Shown here piece by piece: positions 1 to 7,069 of a DNA stretch of 25,162 bases (position 1 is its first letter; every line of letters begins with the position of its first letter). Both the position numbers and the translations under genes were made by a program. Location: contig JBFFZZ010000011.1 in the NCBI GenBank assembly GCA_041568335.1, positions 1-25,162 on the forward strand, given 5' to 3'. A model generated the notes under the pieces. The model made no database searches and was not told where the DNA came from. It was given only the letters and a program-made list of their open reading frames with translations. The stretch comes from WVWW01 sp041568335 (GTDB lineage: Bacteria; Acidobacteriota; Polarisedimenticolia; Polarisedimenticolales; Polarisedimenticolaceae).

Positions 1-2
1 AC

Positions 3-155
3 CACCCCGCGCTGCGCCAGTCGATGTCGATCAAGGTGCTCGAGGACCGCGAGAAGCGTCCGGTGCTACTCTTCGAGAACCGGCACATGATGCGCTGGAT
101 CCAGGAGAAACATCCGGGGCTCGTGCTCGCGGAGACCGGCGACGGATCGGGGTGA
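3..155 (+). CDS. 3' fragment of an unrecognised gene (C-terminal 50 residues)
   Basis: The reading frame is open from the left edge and ends in TGA at 153-155. The visible 50 residues begin HPALRQSMSIKVLEDREKRP and end in ETGDGSG. They are charged and soluble-looking, with no membrane segment or motif I can assign. The stop overlaps the GTG at 152 of the following Sel1 gene (GTGA), which suggests translational coupling and a shared transcript. I do not recognise the family from this fragment. The N-terminal part lies outside the window. Confidence 0.55.
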   Translation, partial: HPALRQSMSIKVLEDREKRPVLLFENRHMMRWIQEKHPGLVLAETGDGSG

Positions 156-640
156 TTGTGACGAGAACGGCGAAACGGAGGATGCTCGCTGTGGTGTTGG
201 CGCTCCTTGTGGGCGGTATCGCCCACGCCGATTTTCAGGCCGCGCTCGACGCTTACGACACCGGTGACTTCGAGACCGCCTACCGCGAGTGGCTGCCGTT
301 GGCCAAAGAGGGATCCGCGCCGGCGCAGTTCAACATCGGCCGGATGTTCGAACGCGGTGAAGGGCGCGATGTCGATGTGAAAACCGCAGTGGCGTGGTAC
401 ACCCGCGCCGCCGAGAACGGCTTCGCCCGGGCCCAGTTCCGGCTGGGCGAGCTTTACGAGGCCGACGAGGCGATCGAGCAGGACCTGGTGCGGGCGCGCA
501 AGTGGTTCGCCGTCGCCGCCCAGACCAAATACCCCGGCGCCAAGAAGCGCAAGAAGCGCATCGCCGAGCGGATGACCCCGAAGGAGATCGCGCTCGGCGA
601 CATGTACGCCCGCGGGTATCGCCAGGGCAAGAAGAAGTAG
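152..640 (+). CDS. Exported Sel1-repeat (TPR-like) protein
   Basis: A 162-residue protein with a basic N-terminus, a hydrophobic core (about residues 11-25) and an Ala-His-Ala cleavage site before DFQAALDAYD, so it is probably Sec-exported to the periplasm. The mature part carries Sel1-type helical repeats: the A-x-Y-x-x-G-D-x-x-x-A pattern at about 30-45, then two units with A-Q-F/N-x-G-x-(M/L)-(F/Y)-E-x-G around 58-75 and 94-110, followed by a W-Y/W-F-x-x-A-A helix. The C-terminus is very Lys/Arg-rich. Sel1 proteins are usually scaffolds; no specific partner can be inferred. GTG at 152 overlaps the upstream stop, and GTG at 158 is an equally possible start. The stop TAG lies in a palindrome shared with the convergent gene. 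Confidence 0.85.
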   Translation: MIVTRTAKRRMLAVVLALLVGGIAHADFQAALDAYDTGDFETAYREWLPLAKEGSAPAQFNIGRMFERGEGRDVDVKTAVAWYTRAAENGFARAQFRLGELYEADEAIEQDLVRARKWFAVAAQTKYPGAKKRKKRIAERMTPKEIALGDMYARGYRQGKKK

Positions 641-650
641 GCATGCCTAC
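637..650. terminator. 14-bp perfect palindrome joining two convergent stop codons
   Basis: GTAGGCATGCCTAC is a perfect palindrome. The TAG at 638-640 ends the Sel1 gene on the plus strand, and its mirror image at 647-649 is the TAG that ends the exported protein on the minus strand. There is no T-tract, so this is not a classical intrinsic terminator. A role in ending convergent transcription is inference only; the sequence symmetry is directly visible. Confidence 0.4.
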
Positions 651-1720
651 GAGCACTGCCCCAGCGAACGTGCGGCCTGGCAGGTCGCCGTGCCGGGGGG
701 GCGTTCGGCGCCCGAGTGATCCGTGCCGTAGGAGCCCTCGACCGCGACCGCGTCGTGCGGGACGACCAGGAAGTAGCGCGAGCCGGCAGCGGGGTTGACG
801 TTCTCGCTCAGATCGGCCCCGTCGTCGATGCAATCGACCATCGTGTGGCTCGTCCAGTCGCCGATCTGGCCCTCGTAGATCCCGTAGTCGGCCGCGGCCG
901 CGCCGCAGCTTGCCGCCCAGCTCAGGTGGACCGTCGACGCGCTCACCTTGTCGGCCATCAACGTCGCGCTGACCGCGCCGGGGATGAGCACCTCCCCACC
1001 CTGCAGGCAAAAACCGTTGAACTGGCTGCTGATCGGCCACACGGGATCGCCGTAGAGCAGCGAGAAGCTCGCCCCGTCCCACTCGACGAGCTGCCCCGGC
1101 AGGTAGAACGTCCCACCGAGCTTCGTCGGAACATCGAACGTCAGCGCGACGCCGGCGGCGGACTCGTCGGCGCCGATGACGTTGGTCCCCGCGGGAAGCC
1201 CTGCGGCCGCCGCGTCGAAGTGCAGCGACGCCACGGCCCCGGTGAACCGCACGAGATCCCCCGCCAGGTACCAGGTCCCCCCGACACTCGTCGGGACATC
1301 GAAGCTCAGCACCGGATCGCCCGTATCCCCACCCAGGAGGAAAACCGCGTCGACGCTGGTCCCGGCCGGCACACCGTTGGCGGCGCCGTCGAAGAACAGG
1401 CTGTAGACCGCTCCGTCGAAACGGATCACGTCGCGCGGCTCGAAGACCGTCCCGCCGAGGTTCGTCGGCGCGTCGACGGCGAACAACCGGTCGCCCGAGT
1501 CCATCTCGTGGAGCGCGGTGACGAACGTGTTGACGGGGAGAGTGGTCGTTGCCGTGTACGTCCCGGCCGTCGCATCGTGCTCCACGATTTCCCACGGCAG
1601 GCGGAACCCCGCCGGGAGCTGTGTCGGAACATCCGGGATCAGCCCGAAGGTCGCCGATTGCCCCATCGCCGAGGGAGCGACGAACAGGATCATGAAAAAG
1701 ACGAACGTAGTGTTTTTCAC
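647..1720 (-). CDS. Exported protein with three tandem beta-type repeats and an FN3-like C-terminal domain
   Basis: The start is GTG at 1720: an AGGAGG at 1726-1731 sits 5 nt upstream and the protein then opens directly with a Sec signal peptide (VKNTTFVFFMILF...AMG). An upstream ATG at 1741 would place the ribosome site inside the gene. The 357-residue product has three repeats at about 80-135, 138-190 and 195-235, each with V-P-T-x-L-G-G-T-x-Y/F-x-P-G-D-L-V and D-G-A-x-x-S-L, and the first two ending G-x-P-A-G-T. An FN3-like segment at about 252-345 ends in EGSYGTDHSGAERPP, a C-terminal signature I associate with exported acidobacterial proteins (from memory). No catalytic motif is visible. 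It is the last gene of a likely three-gene operon, 33 nt after the second beta-helix gene. Function unknown, probably surface or extracellular. Confidence 0.8.
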   Translation of the reverse strand: MKNTTFVFFMILFVAPSAMGQSATFGLIPDVPTQLPAGFRLPWEIVEHDATAGTYTATTTLPVNTFVTALHEMDSGDRLFAVDAPTNLGGTVFEPRDVIRFDGAVYSLFFDGAANGVPAGTSVDAVFLLGGDTGDPVLSFDVPTSVGGTWYLAGDLVRFTGAVASLHFDAAAAGLPAGTNVIGADESAAGVALTFDVPTKLGGTFYLPGQLVEWDGASFSLLYGDPVWPISSQFNGFCLQGGEVLIPGAVSATLMADKVSASTVHLSWAASCGAAAADYGIYEGQIGDWTSHTMVDCIDDGADLSENVNPAAGSRYFLVVPHDAVAVEGSYGTDHSGAERPPGTATCQAARSLGQCS

Positions 1721-1725
1721 GGGGT

Positions 1726-1731
1726 CCTCCT
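1726..1731 (-). promoter_or_regulatory. Shine-Dalgarno AGGAGG deciding the GTG start at 1720
   Basis: AGGAGG on the minus strand lies 5 nt before GTG 1718-1720. It is well placed for that codon and badly placed for the ATG at 1741, so it fixes the start of the repeat/FN3-like protein. Confidence 0.75.
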
Positions 1732-1753
1732 GTGGATCCACGTCGGGTCGACC

Positions 1754-2773
1754 TCAGTTGAAGACGTTTCCGCCGCCGTCGAACGTCAGGAACCCCTGGT
1801 CGTCGAAGTTCGGTGGCGCGTTCCCGCGGGTCATGATGTCCCAGATGTTGAACTCGCTGCCCATGTTCAGGACGCCGCCCCCCGAGTTGCCGTGGAAGTG
1901 CCCCTTGCTCACGCCGGTCTGCGAGCCGTCGTTCCGCATCCCCGGGTTCCCGTTCTGGGAAAAGCTGGCCGTCACGTCGGCGAACGTGTTCCCCTGGCTG
2001 AAGAGGTCGACGAAGATGCCGGAATCCTGCGAGCGGATGCTGCTGATCTGCCGCCACTGGCTACCCCGGGTATCTTCGACACGGATCGAGTTGCCGCCCG
2101 AGTCCTGAACGGAGATGGAGTCGAACTGACAGGCATCGCAGTTGTTGACGCGCACCCCGTGACTGGCGGGATTCTCGACCACCGTGTTCTCGACCTGGAT
2201 CGCCGACCCGTTGAGGATATCGAGACCGATGGCGAAGGCATCCACGAACGTCAGATTCCGGAACGATCCGGTCACGTGATCGGTCGTCGTGCCCGTGACG
2301 GTTGCCGATGCGGCAACCGTGTTCGACATTTTCACGGTGTCCGATTCAAAGAACTCGATGATCCCGTTCGTCTCGACATCGCTGACTCTCGCGTCGTTCC
2401 ATGAGCCGAACTTCACGGTTTTCGTCCCGGCCGCCGGCATGTCCTGTGTCCAGAGGATGCCGTTGTAGACCTCCGCCTTGCGTGTGAAGCTGGAGGGCGC
2501 GCCCTCTGCTCGAATCACCTCGCCCGGATCCGTTCGGGTCAACCTATTGCCGTTCAGATCGATGCTGACCCAGGTTGCCGTCGGCAGGATCTCGAGGATC
2601 GTTCCTGCCGCGGTGATGTCGTTGGTGACGTAGTAGGTGCCGTCCTGTCCGATGACCGTGGGCTGGTAGATCGGGATACGCCCGTCGTTGGACGAGCCCG
2701 GCGCCGAACCCATCAGGCACAGCGCAACGGCCGTTCCGGCCAGCACCATTCGTTCTCGAGTCTCTCGTCGCAT
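1754..2773 (-). CDS. Exported right-handed parallel beta-helix protein (tandem paralog B)
   Basis: A 339-residue protein with a Sec signal peptide (about residues 1-28: MRRETRERM, a hydrophobic core, then a Ser-rich end). The mature part is rich in short beta strands with turn Asn/Gly residues: I-D-L-N-G-N-x-L-T-R-T-D-P-G-E-V-I-R-A near 75, HGVRVNNCDACQFDSISVQD near 220, and GNSGGGVLNMGSEFNIWD near 295. This is the pattern of pectate-lyase-like/NosD-type beta-helices. No pectinolytic catalytic set can be recognised, so an enzymatic role should not be assumed. It has a clear paralog directly upstream, 15 nt away, sharing long motifs. AAGGAGG precedes the ATG. A cell-surface adhesin or sugar-binding role is possible but not shown. 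Confidence 0.82.
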   Translation of the reverse strand: MRRETRERMVLAGTAVALCLMGSAPGSSNDGRIPIYQPTVIGQDGTYYVTNDITAAGTILEILPTATWVSIDLNGNRLTRTDPGEVIRAEGAPSSFTRKAEVYNGILWTQDMPAAGTKTVKFGSWNDARVSDVETNGIIEFFESDTVKMSNTVAASATVTGTTTDHVTGSFRNLTFVDAFAIGLDILNGSAIQVENTVVENPASHGVRVNNCDACQFDSISVQDSGGNSIRVEDTRGSQWRQISSIRSQDSGIFVDLFSQGNTFADVTASFSQNGNPGMRNDGSQTGVSKGHFHGNSGGGVLNMGSEFNIWDIMTRGNAPPNFDDQGFLTFDGGGNVFN

Positions 2774-2788
2774 CGATGACCTCCTTGA

Positions 2789-3799
2789 TCAATCCCAGGT
2801 GTTGTCGGCACCCAGGTGGGTCAGGATTCCCGCGTCCTGGAAGTTCGGTGAAGCATTGCCGAGCGCGCTGGAGTAGCGGATCACGAAGTGGGTTCCGTTG
2901 TTCAGGATGCCGCCCCCGGAGTTGCCTTGAAAATGACCCCGGTTCAGGGTGGTCTGCGAGCCGTTGTTGAGGAAGCCGGGGTTCGCGTTCTGAGCGGAGC
3001 TCGCGGTCACGTCGATGAAGCGATTGCCCTGGCTGAACGTGTCCACGTAGATGCCGGACTCCTGTGAATTGACCGCCGTGACGTAGCTCCAGCAGCTTGC
3101 GCGGGTATCCTCGACACGGACCGCGCTGCCTCCGGCGTCCTGCACGGAGATGTCGCGGAACTGGCACGCGTCGCAGTTGCTCACCCGGACCCCGTGACCC
3201 GCCGGATTCTCGACCGCGACGTTCTCGATCTGCAACGCGGAGCCGTCGACGATCTCGAGCCCGTGGCCGTCGGAATCGACGAAGCTCGAACGCGAGATCG
3301 TTCCGGTGACGTGATCCGATGCCGTGCCGGTGACGGTCACCGACGCGGCCGTCGTCTCCCAGATGGCGACGGCGTCCGATTCGAGGAGCTCGAGGTCGCC
3401 GTTCGATCTGAAGGCATGGAGATTCGCGTTTCCCCAGCCGCGAGCCCTGACCGCCGTGTCCCCGTAGGCGAACCCGAAGATATCCCCGTCGTAGAACTCG
3501 AACGAGCGTTCGACCGTGTTGCCCCCGGCGTCCGCTCGAATCACTTCTCCCGGATCCGTGCGCGTCAACGTGTGTCCGTTGAGGTCGATGTTGACGTTGA
3601 TCGCTGCGGGAAGGACATCGATGACGACGCCGGACGTCGTGATGTCTCGGGTGAGGTAGTAGTTCCCGTCGGCACCGATGACCGTCGGCTGGTAGATCGG
3701 GATACGGCCGTCGCCGGACGCTATCGGGATCGACCCGACGAGGCACGCCAGGGCGGCCGTCGTGGCCAGGATCCGTCGTTCGTAAGCAAAACGTCGCAT
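2789..3799 (-). CDS. Exported right-handed parallel beta-helix protein (tandem paralog A)
   Basis: A 336-residue protein with a signal peptide (MRRFAYERR, then a hydrophobic stretch to about residue 27) followed by RIPIYQPTVIGADGNYYLTR, almost the same opening as its downstream neighbour. Shared blocks include LTRTDPGEVIRA, DHVTG, GHGVRVSNCDACQF, RVEDTR, FSQGNRFIDVTAS and GHFQGNSGGGILNNG, so the two genes are a tandem duplication. The region around residues 95-150 differs strongly between copies. The fold is a predicted parallel beta-helix; activity is unknown. GGAGGTGA precedes ATG 3799 at good spacing. It is the first gene of the three-gene minus-strand set and is divergent from the sigma factor gene at 3904. 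Confidence 0.82.
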   Translation of the reverse strand: MRRFAYERRILATTAALACLVGSIPIASGDGRIPIYQPTVIGADGNYYLTRDITTSGVVIDVLPAAINVNIDLNGHTLTRTDPGEVIRADAGGNTVERSFEFYDGDIFGFAYGDTAVRARGWGNANLHAFRSNGDLELLESDAVAIWETTAASVTVTGTASDHVTGTISRSSFVDSDGHGLEIVDGSALQIENVAVENPAGHGVRVSNCDACQFRDISVQDAGGSAVRVEDTRASCWSYVTAVNSQESGIYVDTFSQGNRFIDVTASSAQNANPGFLNNGSQTTLNRGHFQGNSGGGILNNGTHFVIRYSSALGNASPNFQDAGILTHLGADNTWD

Positions 3800-3891
3800 C
3801 GAATCACCTCCTACCTCGTATTCACGCGATGGCCGGGGGATTTCCCGCGACGGGTGAGAAAGTCGAATCGGATAGACTTGGCGACAAGAAC

Positions 3892-3896
3892 GGAGG
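3892..3896 (+). promoter_or_regulatory. Shine-Dalgarno GGAGG deciding the GTG start at 3904
   Basis: GGAGG ends 7 nt before GTG 3904-3906. The upstream ATG at 3829 has no comparable site, so the shorter sigma factor is favoured. Confidence 0.7.
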
Positions 3897-3903
3897 CTTT
3901 TCG

Positions 3904-4497
3904 GTGGACTGGGTCACGACCTCGACGATCATCCGGGACCTGCGCGATCTGTCGAACCAGACCGCCTGGCGCGGCTTCGTCGACCGCTTCCACGGGCCGG
4001 TGGTCGGCTTCGTCGCCAAGATGGGTTTTTCCGAAGAAGATGCGCAGGACGTCGCCCAGGAAAGCCTCGTCGCCTTCGCCGACACGCTGCGCGAGGGCCG
4101 TTACGACCGGGAGCGCGGCCGGTTGCGCTCCTGGCTCTTCGGAATTGCCTACAAACAGGTCATGCGGCAACGCCAGGCCAGCGCGCGTCGGGAGCGCCTG
4201 ATCGAGAGCGGCGAGGCGGCCGAGCGCGCAATTTCCGAGATGCCCGACGAGAAATCCGCGGGCGAGCTGTGGAATACGTTGTGGGAGCAGTTCCTCGTGC
4301 AGGAGTGCTTCCGCCAGGTTCGCCGCGAGTTCCAGGCCGACAACGTGCGCGCCTTCGAGCTGATCGTCCGCGAGGGCTACGACGCGAAGGAGGCCGCCGA
4401 GACGGTCGGGACGACGACGCGGGCCGTGTACAACGCGAAGCATCGCATCCTGACAAGGATGCGCGAGCTGCGTGAGCAGCTCGAAGCGATGGAGTGA
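3904..4497 (+). CDS. ECF-type sigma-70 family RNA polymerase sigma factor
   Basis: The preferred start is GTG 3904, 7 nt after GGAGG at 3892-3896, giving 197 residues; an upstream ATG at 3829 would add 25 non-conserved residues. The sigma-2 region is at about residues 20-90: W-R-G-F-V-D-R-F-x-G-P-V, G-F-S-E-E-D-A-Q-D-V-A-Q-E-S-L-V, and then F-D/R-x-E-R-G-R-L-R-S-W-L-F-G-I-A. The sigma-4 helix-turn-helix is near 145-185 (A-F-E-L-I-V-R-E-G-Y-x-A-K-E-A-A-E-T-V-G-T-T-T-R-A-V-Y). Length and two-domain layout fit group 4 (ECF) sigma factors. The next gene, 7 nt downstream, is a receptor-like kinase with an N-terminal zinc-finger motif, so the sigma factor is probably controlled by that kinase. Target promoters cannot be told from the window. 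Confidence 0.93.
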   Translation: MDWVTTSTIIRDLRDLSNQTAWRGFVDRFHGPVVGFVAKMGFSEEDAQDVAQESLVAFADTLREGRYDRERGRLRSWLFGIAYKQVMRQRQASARRERLIESGEAAERAISEMPDEKSAGELWNTLWEQFLVQECFRQVRREFQADNVRAFELIVREGYDAKEAAETVGTTTRAVYNAKHRILTRMRELREQLEAME

Positions 4498-4504
4498 GAC
4501 GCAC

Positions 4505-7069
4505 GTGGGTTGTCCCGAGCTCGAGGATCTCGAACACCACCTGGCCGGCGACTTGGACGGCGAGGCGCGGGAGAGCCTGTCCGAGCACGTGGCGACTTGC
4601 CCGACCTGCGCCCAACGCGTCGAGGAGATTTCCGAGAATCTGCAGGCGATCGGGAGCATGCGCGAGGCGTTGCGCGCGGTCACACCGGAACCGGACCCGC
4701 CGGCACCGGAGCGCATCGGGTCGTTCAAGATCGTGGAGGAGATCGCTCGCGGAGGAATGGGCGTCGTCTACCTCGCCGAGCAGGATCGGCCGCGTCGACA
4801 GGTCGCGCTCAAGGTGCTGCGACCGGGGCTGACCTCGCCCGACACCCTGCGCCGGTTCGAGCTCGAGGCCGAGGTGCTCGCCCGTCTCCAGCACCCGGGG
4901 ATCGCGACGGTTTACGAGGCCGGTGTCACCTCCATCTCGACCGCGGCCGCGACGGATCGTGTGCCGTACATCGCGATGGAGTACGTCCGTGGCGCGCGGC
5001 TGGATCGATTCGTCGAGACTCACGACCTGTCGATCGAGCAGCGGCTGGAGCTCGTGGCGCGCATCGCCGACGCGGTCCACCACGCGCACGTCAAGGGGCT
5101 GGTTCATCGCGATCTCAAGCCGGGCAACGTGCTGATCGAGACCGAGACCGCCGGCCCGGGCCGCCCCAAGGTGCTCGACTTCGGTGTGGCGCGCGTCGTG
5201 GATCGTGAAGGCACGCTGCACACCTCGACGGGACAGATCCTCGGCACGGTTCCCTACATGAGCCCGGAGCAGCTCGCCGGCGACCCGTCCGCCGTCGATC
5301 TGCGCTCCGACGTCTACGCCCTCGGGGTGATCGGATTCGAGACGCTCACCGGCGAGCTACCCCACGATGTCAAGAAGAAGTCGATCGCCGAGGCGGCGCG
5401 GACGATCCGCGACGACGAGCCGCGCTCACCCGAAAGACTCGATCCGCGGCTTCGTGGCGACGTCGCGACGATCCTGCTCCGGGCGCTGGAGAAGGACCCG
5501 GCGCGCCGCTACGCATCGGCGGCGGAACTCGCCGCGGATATCCGGCGGTTCCTGCGCCGCGAACCGATCCAGGCACGGCCGCAAAGCACCGGCTACCAGC
5601 TGCGGCGGTTCGCGCAGCGCAACCGCGGCCTTGCGGCCGCGCTCGCCGGGCTGGCGCTGGTGTTGATCGGCGCGGCCATCGTCAGCGGCGTCCTTGCGGT
5701 GCGTGCGCAGGAGCGCCTCGAGGAATCGCGGCGCCAGGCCGACAAATTCGCAGCCGTGAACCGTTTCGTCGAGGAGATGTTGGCCTCCGCGTCACCGGAA
5801 AAAAACCCCGGCCGGAGGGACGTCACGGTCCGGGAGGCGCTGGCACTCGGCGCGCAGGAGCTCGACGATGGGTCCCTCGCGGATCAGCCGGCGATCGAGC
5901 TCGGCGTACGCGCGACCATCGGCAACACGTTCCGCGCGCTGGGCGACTTCGACGCGGCGCGAGGCCAGCTCGAACGGGCCGTTCGTCTGGGCCGGACGCT
6001 GTTCCCGGGGGGCCACGAGGACGTCGCCGACTCGCTCAACAAGCTCGGACGGGTCGTGGTGGAACTGGGCGAGTACGCGTCCGCTGCAGCATTGTTCCGA
6101 GAGTCCCTCGAGATGCGGGAGCGTCTTTCCGGCGGGAAAACCGCCGAGGCGGCCGCGACACTGAACAACCTGGGGTTGGCGCTGACGGAGATGGGAGACA
6201 ACGAAGCCGCGCTCGAGATCCACCAACGTGCCCTGGAATTGCGGCGTGAGGTGTTCGGCGATTCCCACGAGGACGTCGCCAGCAGCCTCAACAACATGGC
6301 GTTCGCTTACTACCGTCTGCACGACCTGCCCCGGGCCGAAGCGTTGTTCCGCGAGTCCTTCGAGATGGACCTCGAGATTCGCGGCGAGCTGCACCCCAAC
6401 GTGGCGGCGACGATGAACAACCTGGCGCTGGTCGTTCGCGAGCAGGGCCGTTCCGACGAAGCCGAGCCGCTGCAGCGCCGCGCGCTCGAGCTCGAGCGTG
6501 AGATTTACGGGCCCGAGCATCCCAAGCTGGCGGTCTCGCTTCAGAATCTGGCCTTGCTCCTCGTCGCCAACGGAGAGCTCGACGAAGCCGGAGACTTGTT
6601 CGCCGAAGCCCTGGAGCTGGAACGCGGGGCACGAGGCCCCGGGCATCCGGGCGTCGCCAACCTGCTCGGCAACTACGCCCGGCTGTACGAGAAGCGCGGC
6701 GAGTTCGATCGAGCGGAGGAACTGCACGGTGAGGCCATGGCGATCCGGCGTGAGGCCCTGGGCGCCGAGCATGTCGCAACGCTGGGCTCGCGGTTCAACC
6801 TGGCCCGGGTGGCCCGGGCACGTGGCGACAAGGAACGATCCGCGGAGTCATTCGCCGTCCTTGCCGCCGACGCGCGACGCATCCTGCCCGATTCCAGCGG
6901 CGCGTTGCTCACGATTCTCACGGAGTATGCGATGTGCCTGCTCGACCTGGGTCGTCGCGACGATGCCGAGGCCATCTTGCGGGAGGCACACACGGTCGGG
7001 ACGAACGGCGGCGGGACGCATCCGCGATTTCAGGAAGTGGTCGATACGCTGGCCGAGCTCGAGGGCTAG
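4505..7069 (+). CDS. Receptor-type Ser/Thr protein kinase: zinc-finger anti-sigma-like N-terminus, kinase, TM helix, TPR sensor
   Basis: GTG 4505 follows GGAGTGAG and lies 7 nt after the sigma-factor stop, giving 854 residues. A GTG at 4472 would overlap the sigma gene and is less likely. Residues 1-45 hold an anti-sigma-type zinc-binding motif, H28-x3-C32-x2-C35. The kinase domain (about 72-345) has the Gly loop RGGMG at 82-86, ATP-binding Lys103, the catalytic loop HRDLKPGN with Asp203, DFG at Asp225, and MSPEQ in the activation segment; all key residues are present, so it should be active. A single hydrophobic helix lies at about 375-400. The rest (about 455-850) is roughly eight to ten 42-residue kinesin-light-chain-like TPRs with a repeated A-x-x-L-N-N-L-A/G pattern. 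Probably cytoplasmic kinase and external TPRs. It likely partners with the upstream ECF sigma factor. Confidence 0.92.
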   Translation: MGCPELEDLEHHLAGDLDGEARESLSEHVATCPTCAQRVEEISENLQAIGSMREALRAVTPEPDPPAPERIGSFKIVEEIARGGMGVVYLAEQDRPRRQVALKVLRPGLTSPDTLRRFELEAEVLARLQHPGIATVYEAGVTSISTAAATDRVPYIAMEYVRGARLDRFVETHDLSIEQRLELVARIADAVHHAHVKGLVHRDLKPGNVLIETETAGPGRPKVLDFGVARVVDREGTLHTSTGQILGTVPYMSPEQLAGDPSAVDLRSDVYALGVIGFETLTGELPHDVKKKSIAEAARTIRDDEPRSPERLDPRLRGDVATILLRALEKDPARRYASAAELAADIRRFLRREPIQARPQSTGYQLRRFAQRNRGLAAALAGLALVLIGAAIVSGVLAVRAQERLEESRRQADKFAAVNRFVEEMLASASPEKNPGRRDVTVREALALGAQELDDGSLADQPAIELGVRATIGNTFRALGDFDAARGQLERAVRLGRTLFPGGHEDVADSLNKLGRVVVELGEYASAAALFRESLEMRERLSGGKTAEAAATLNNLGLALTEMGDNEAALEIHQRALELRREVFGDSHEDVASSLNNMAFAYYRLHDLPRAEALFRESFEMDLEIRGELHPNVAATMNNLALVVREQGRSDEAEPLQRRALELEREIYGPEHPKLAVSLQNLALLLVANGELDEAGDLFAEALELERGARGPGHPGVANLLGNYARLYEKRGEFDRAEELHGEAMAIRREALGAEHVATLGSRFNLARVARARGDKERSAESFAVLAADARRILPDSSGALLTILTEYAMCLLDLGRRDDAEAILREAHTVGTNGGGTHPRFQEVVDTLAELEG
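7066..7069. other. CTAG shared by two convergent stop codons
   Basis: CTAG at 7066-7069 contains TAG on the plus strand (7067-7069, end of the kinase) and TAG on the minus strand (7066-7068, end of the ABC-F gene). The two coding regions therefore overlap by four bases at their 3' ends. The surrounding GGGCTAGTCCC is a near-palindrome. There is no separate intrinsic terminator between the genes. Confidence 0.85.

Noticed and set aside
330..2057. Long minus-strand open frame of 575 codons across the Sel1 and repeat/FN3-like genes
   Set aside because: It is Arg/Gly-rich, low-complexity translation typical of an out-of-frame shadow in G+C-rich DNA, and it overlaps two genes with signal peptides and family motifs.
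2544..3746. 400-codon minus-strand frame in another register across the two beta-helix genes
   Set aside because: It is Arg/His-rich with no motif, and it spans two well-supported genes in a different frame.
4472..4504. Upstream GTG start for the kinase overlapping the sigma factor gene
   Set aside because: GGAGTGAG is correctly placed for GTG 4505, and the extra 11 residues are not part of the zinc-finger motif.
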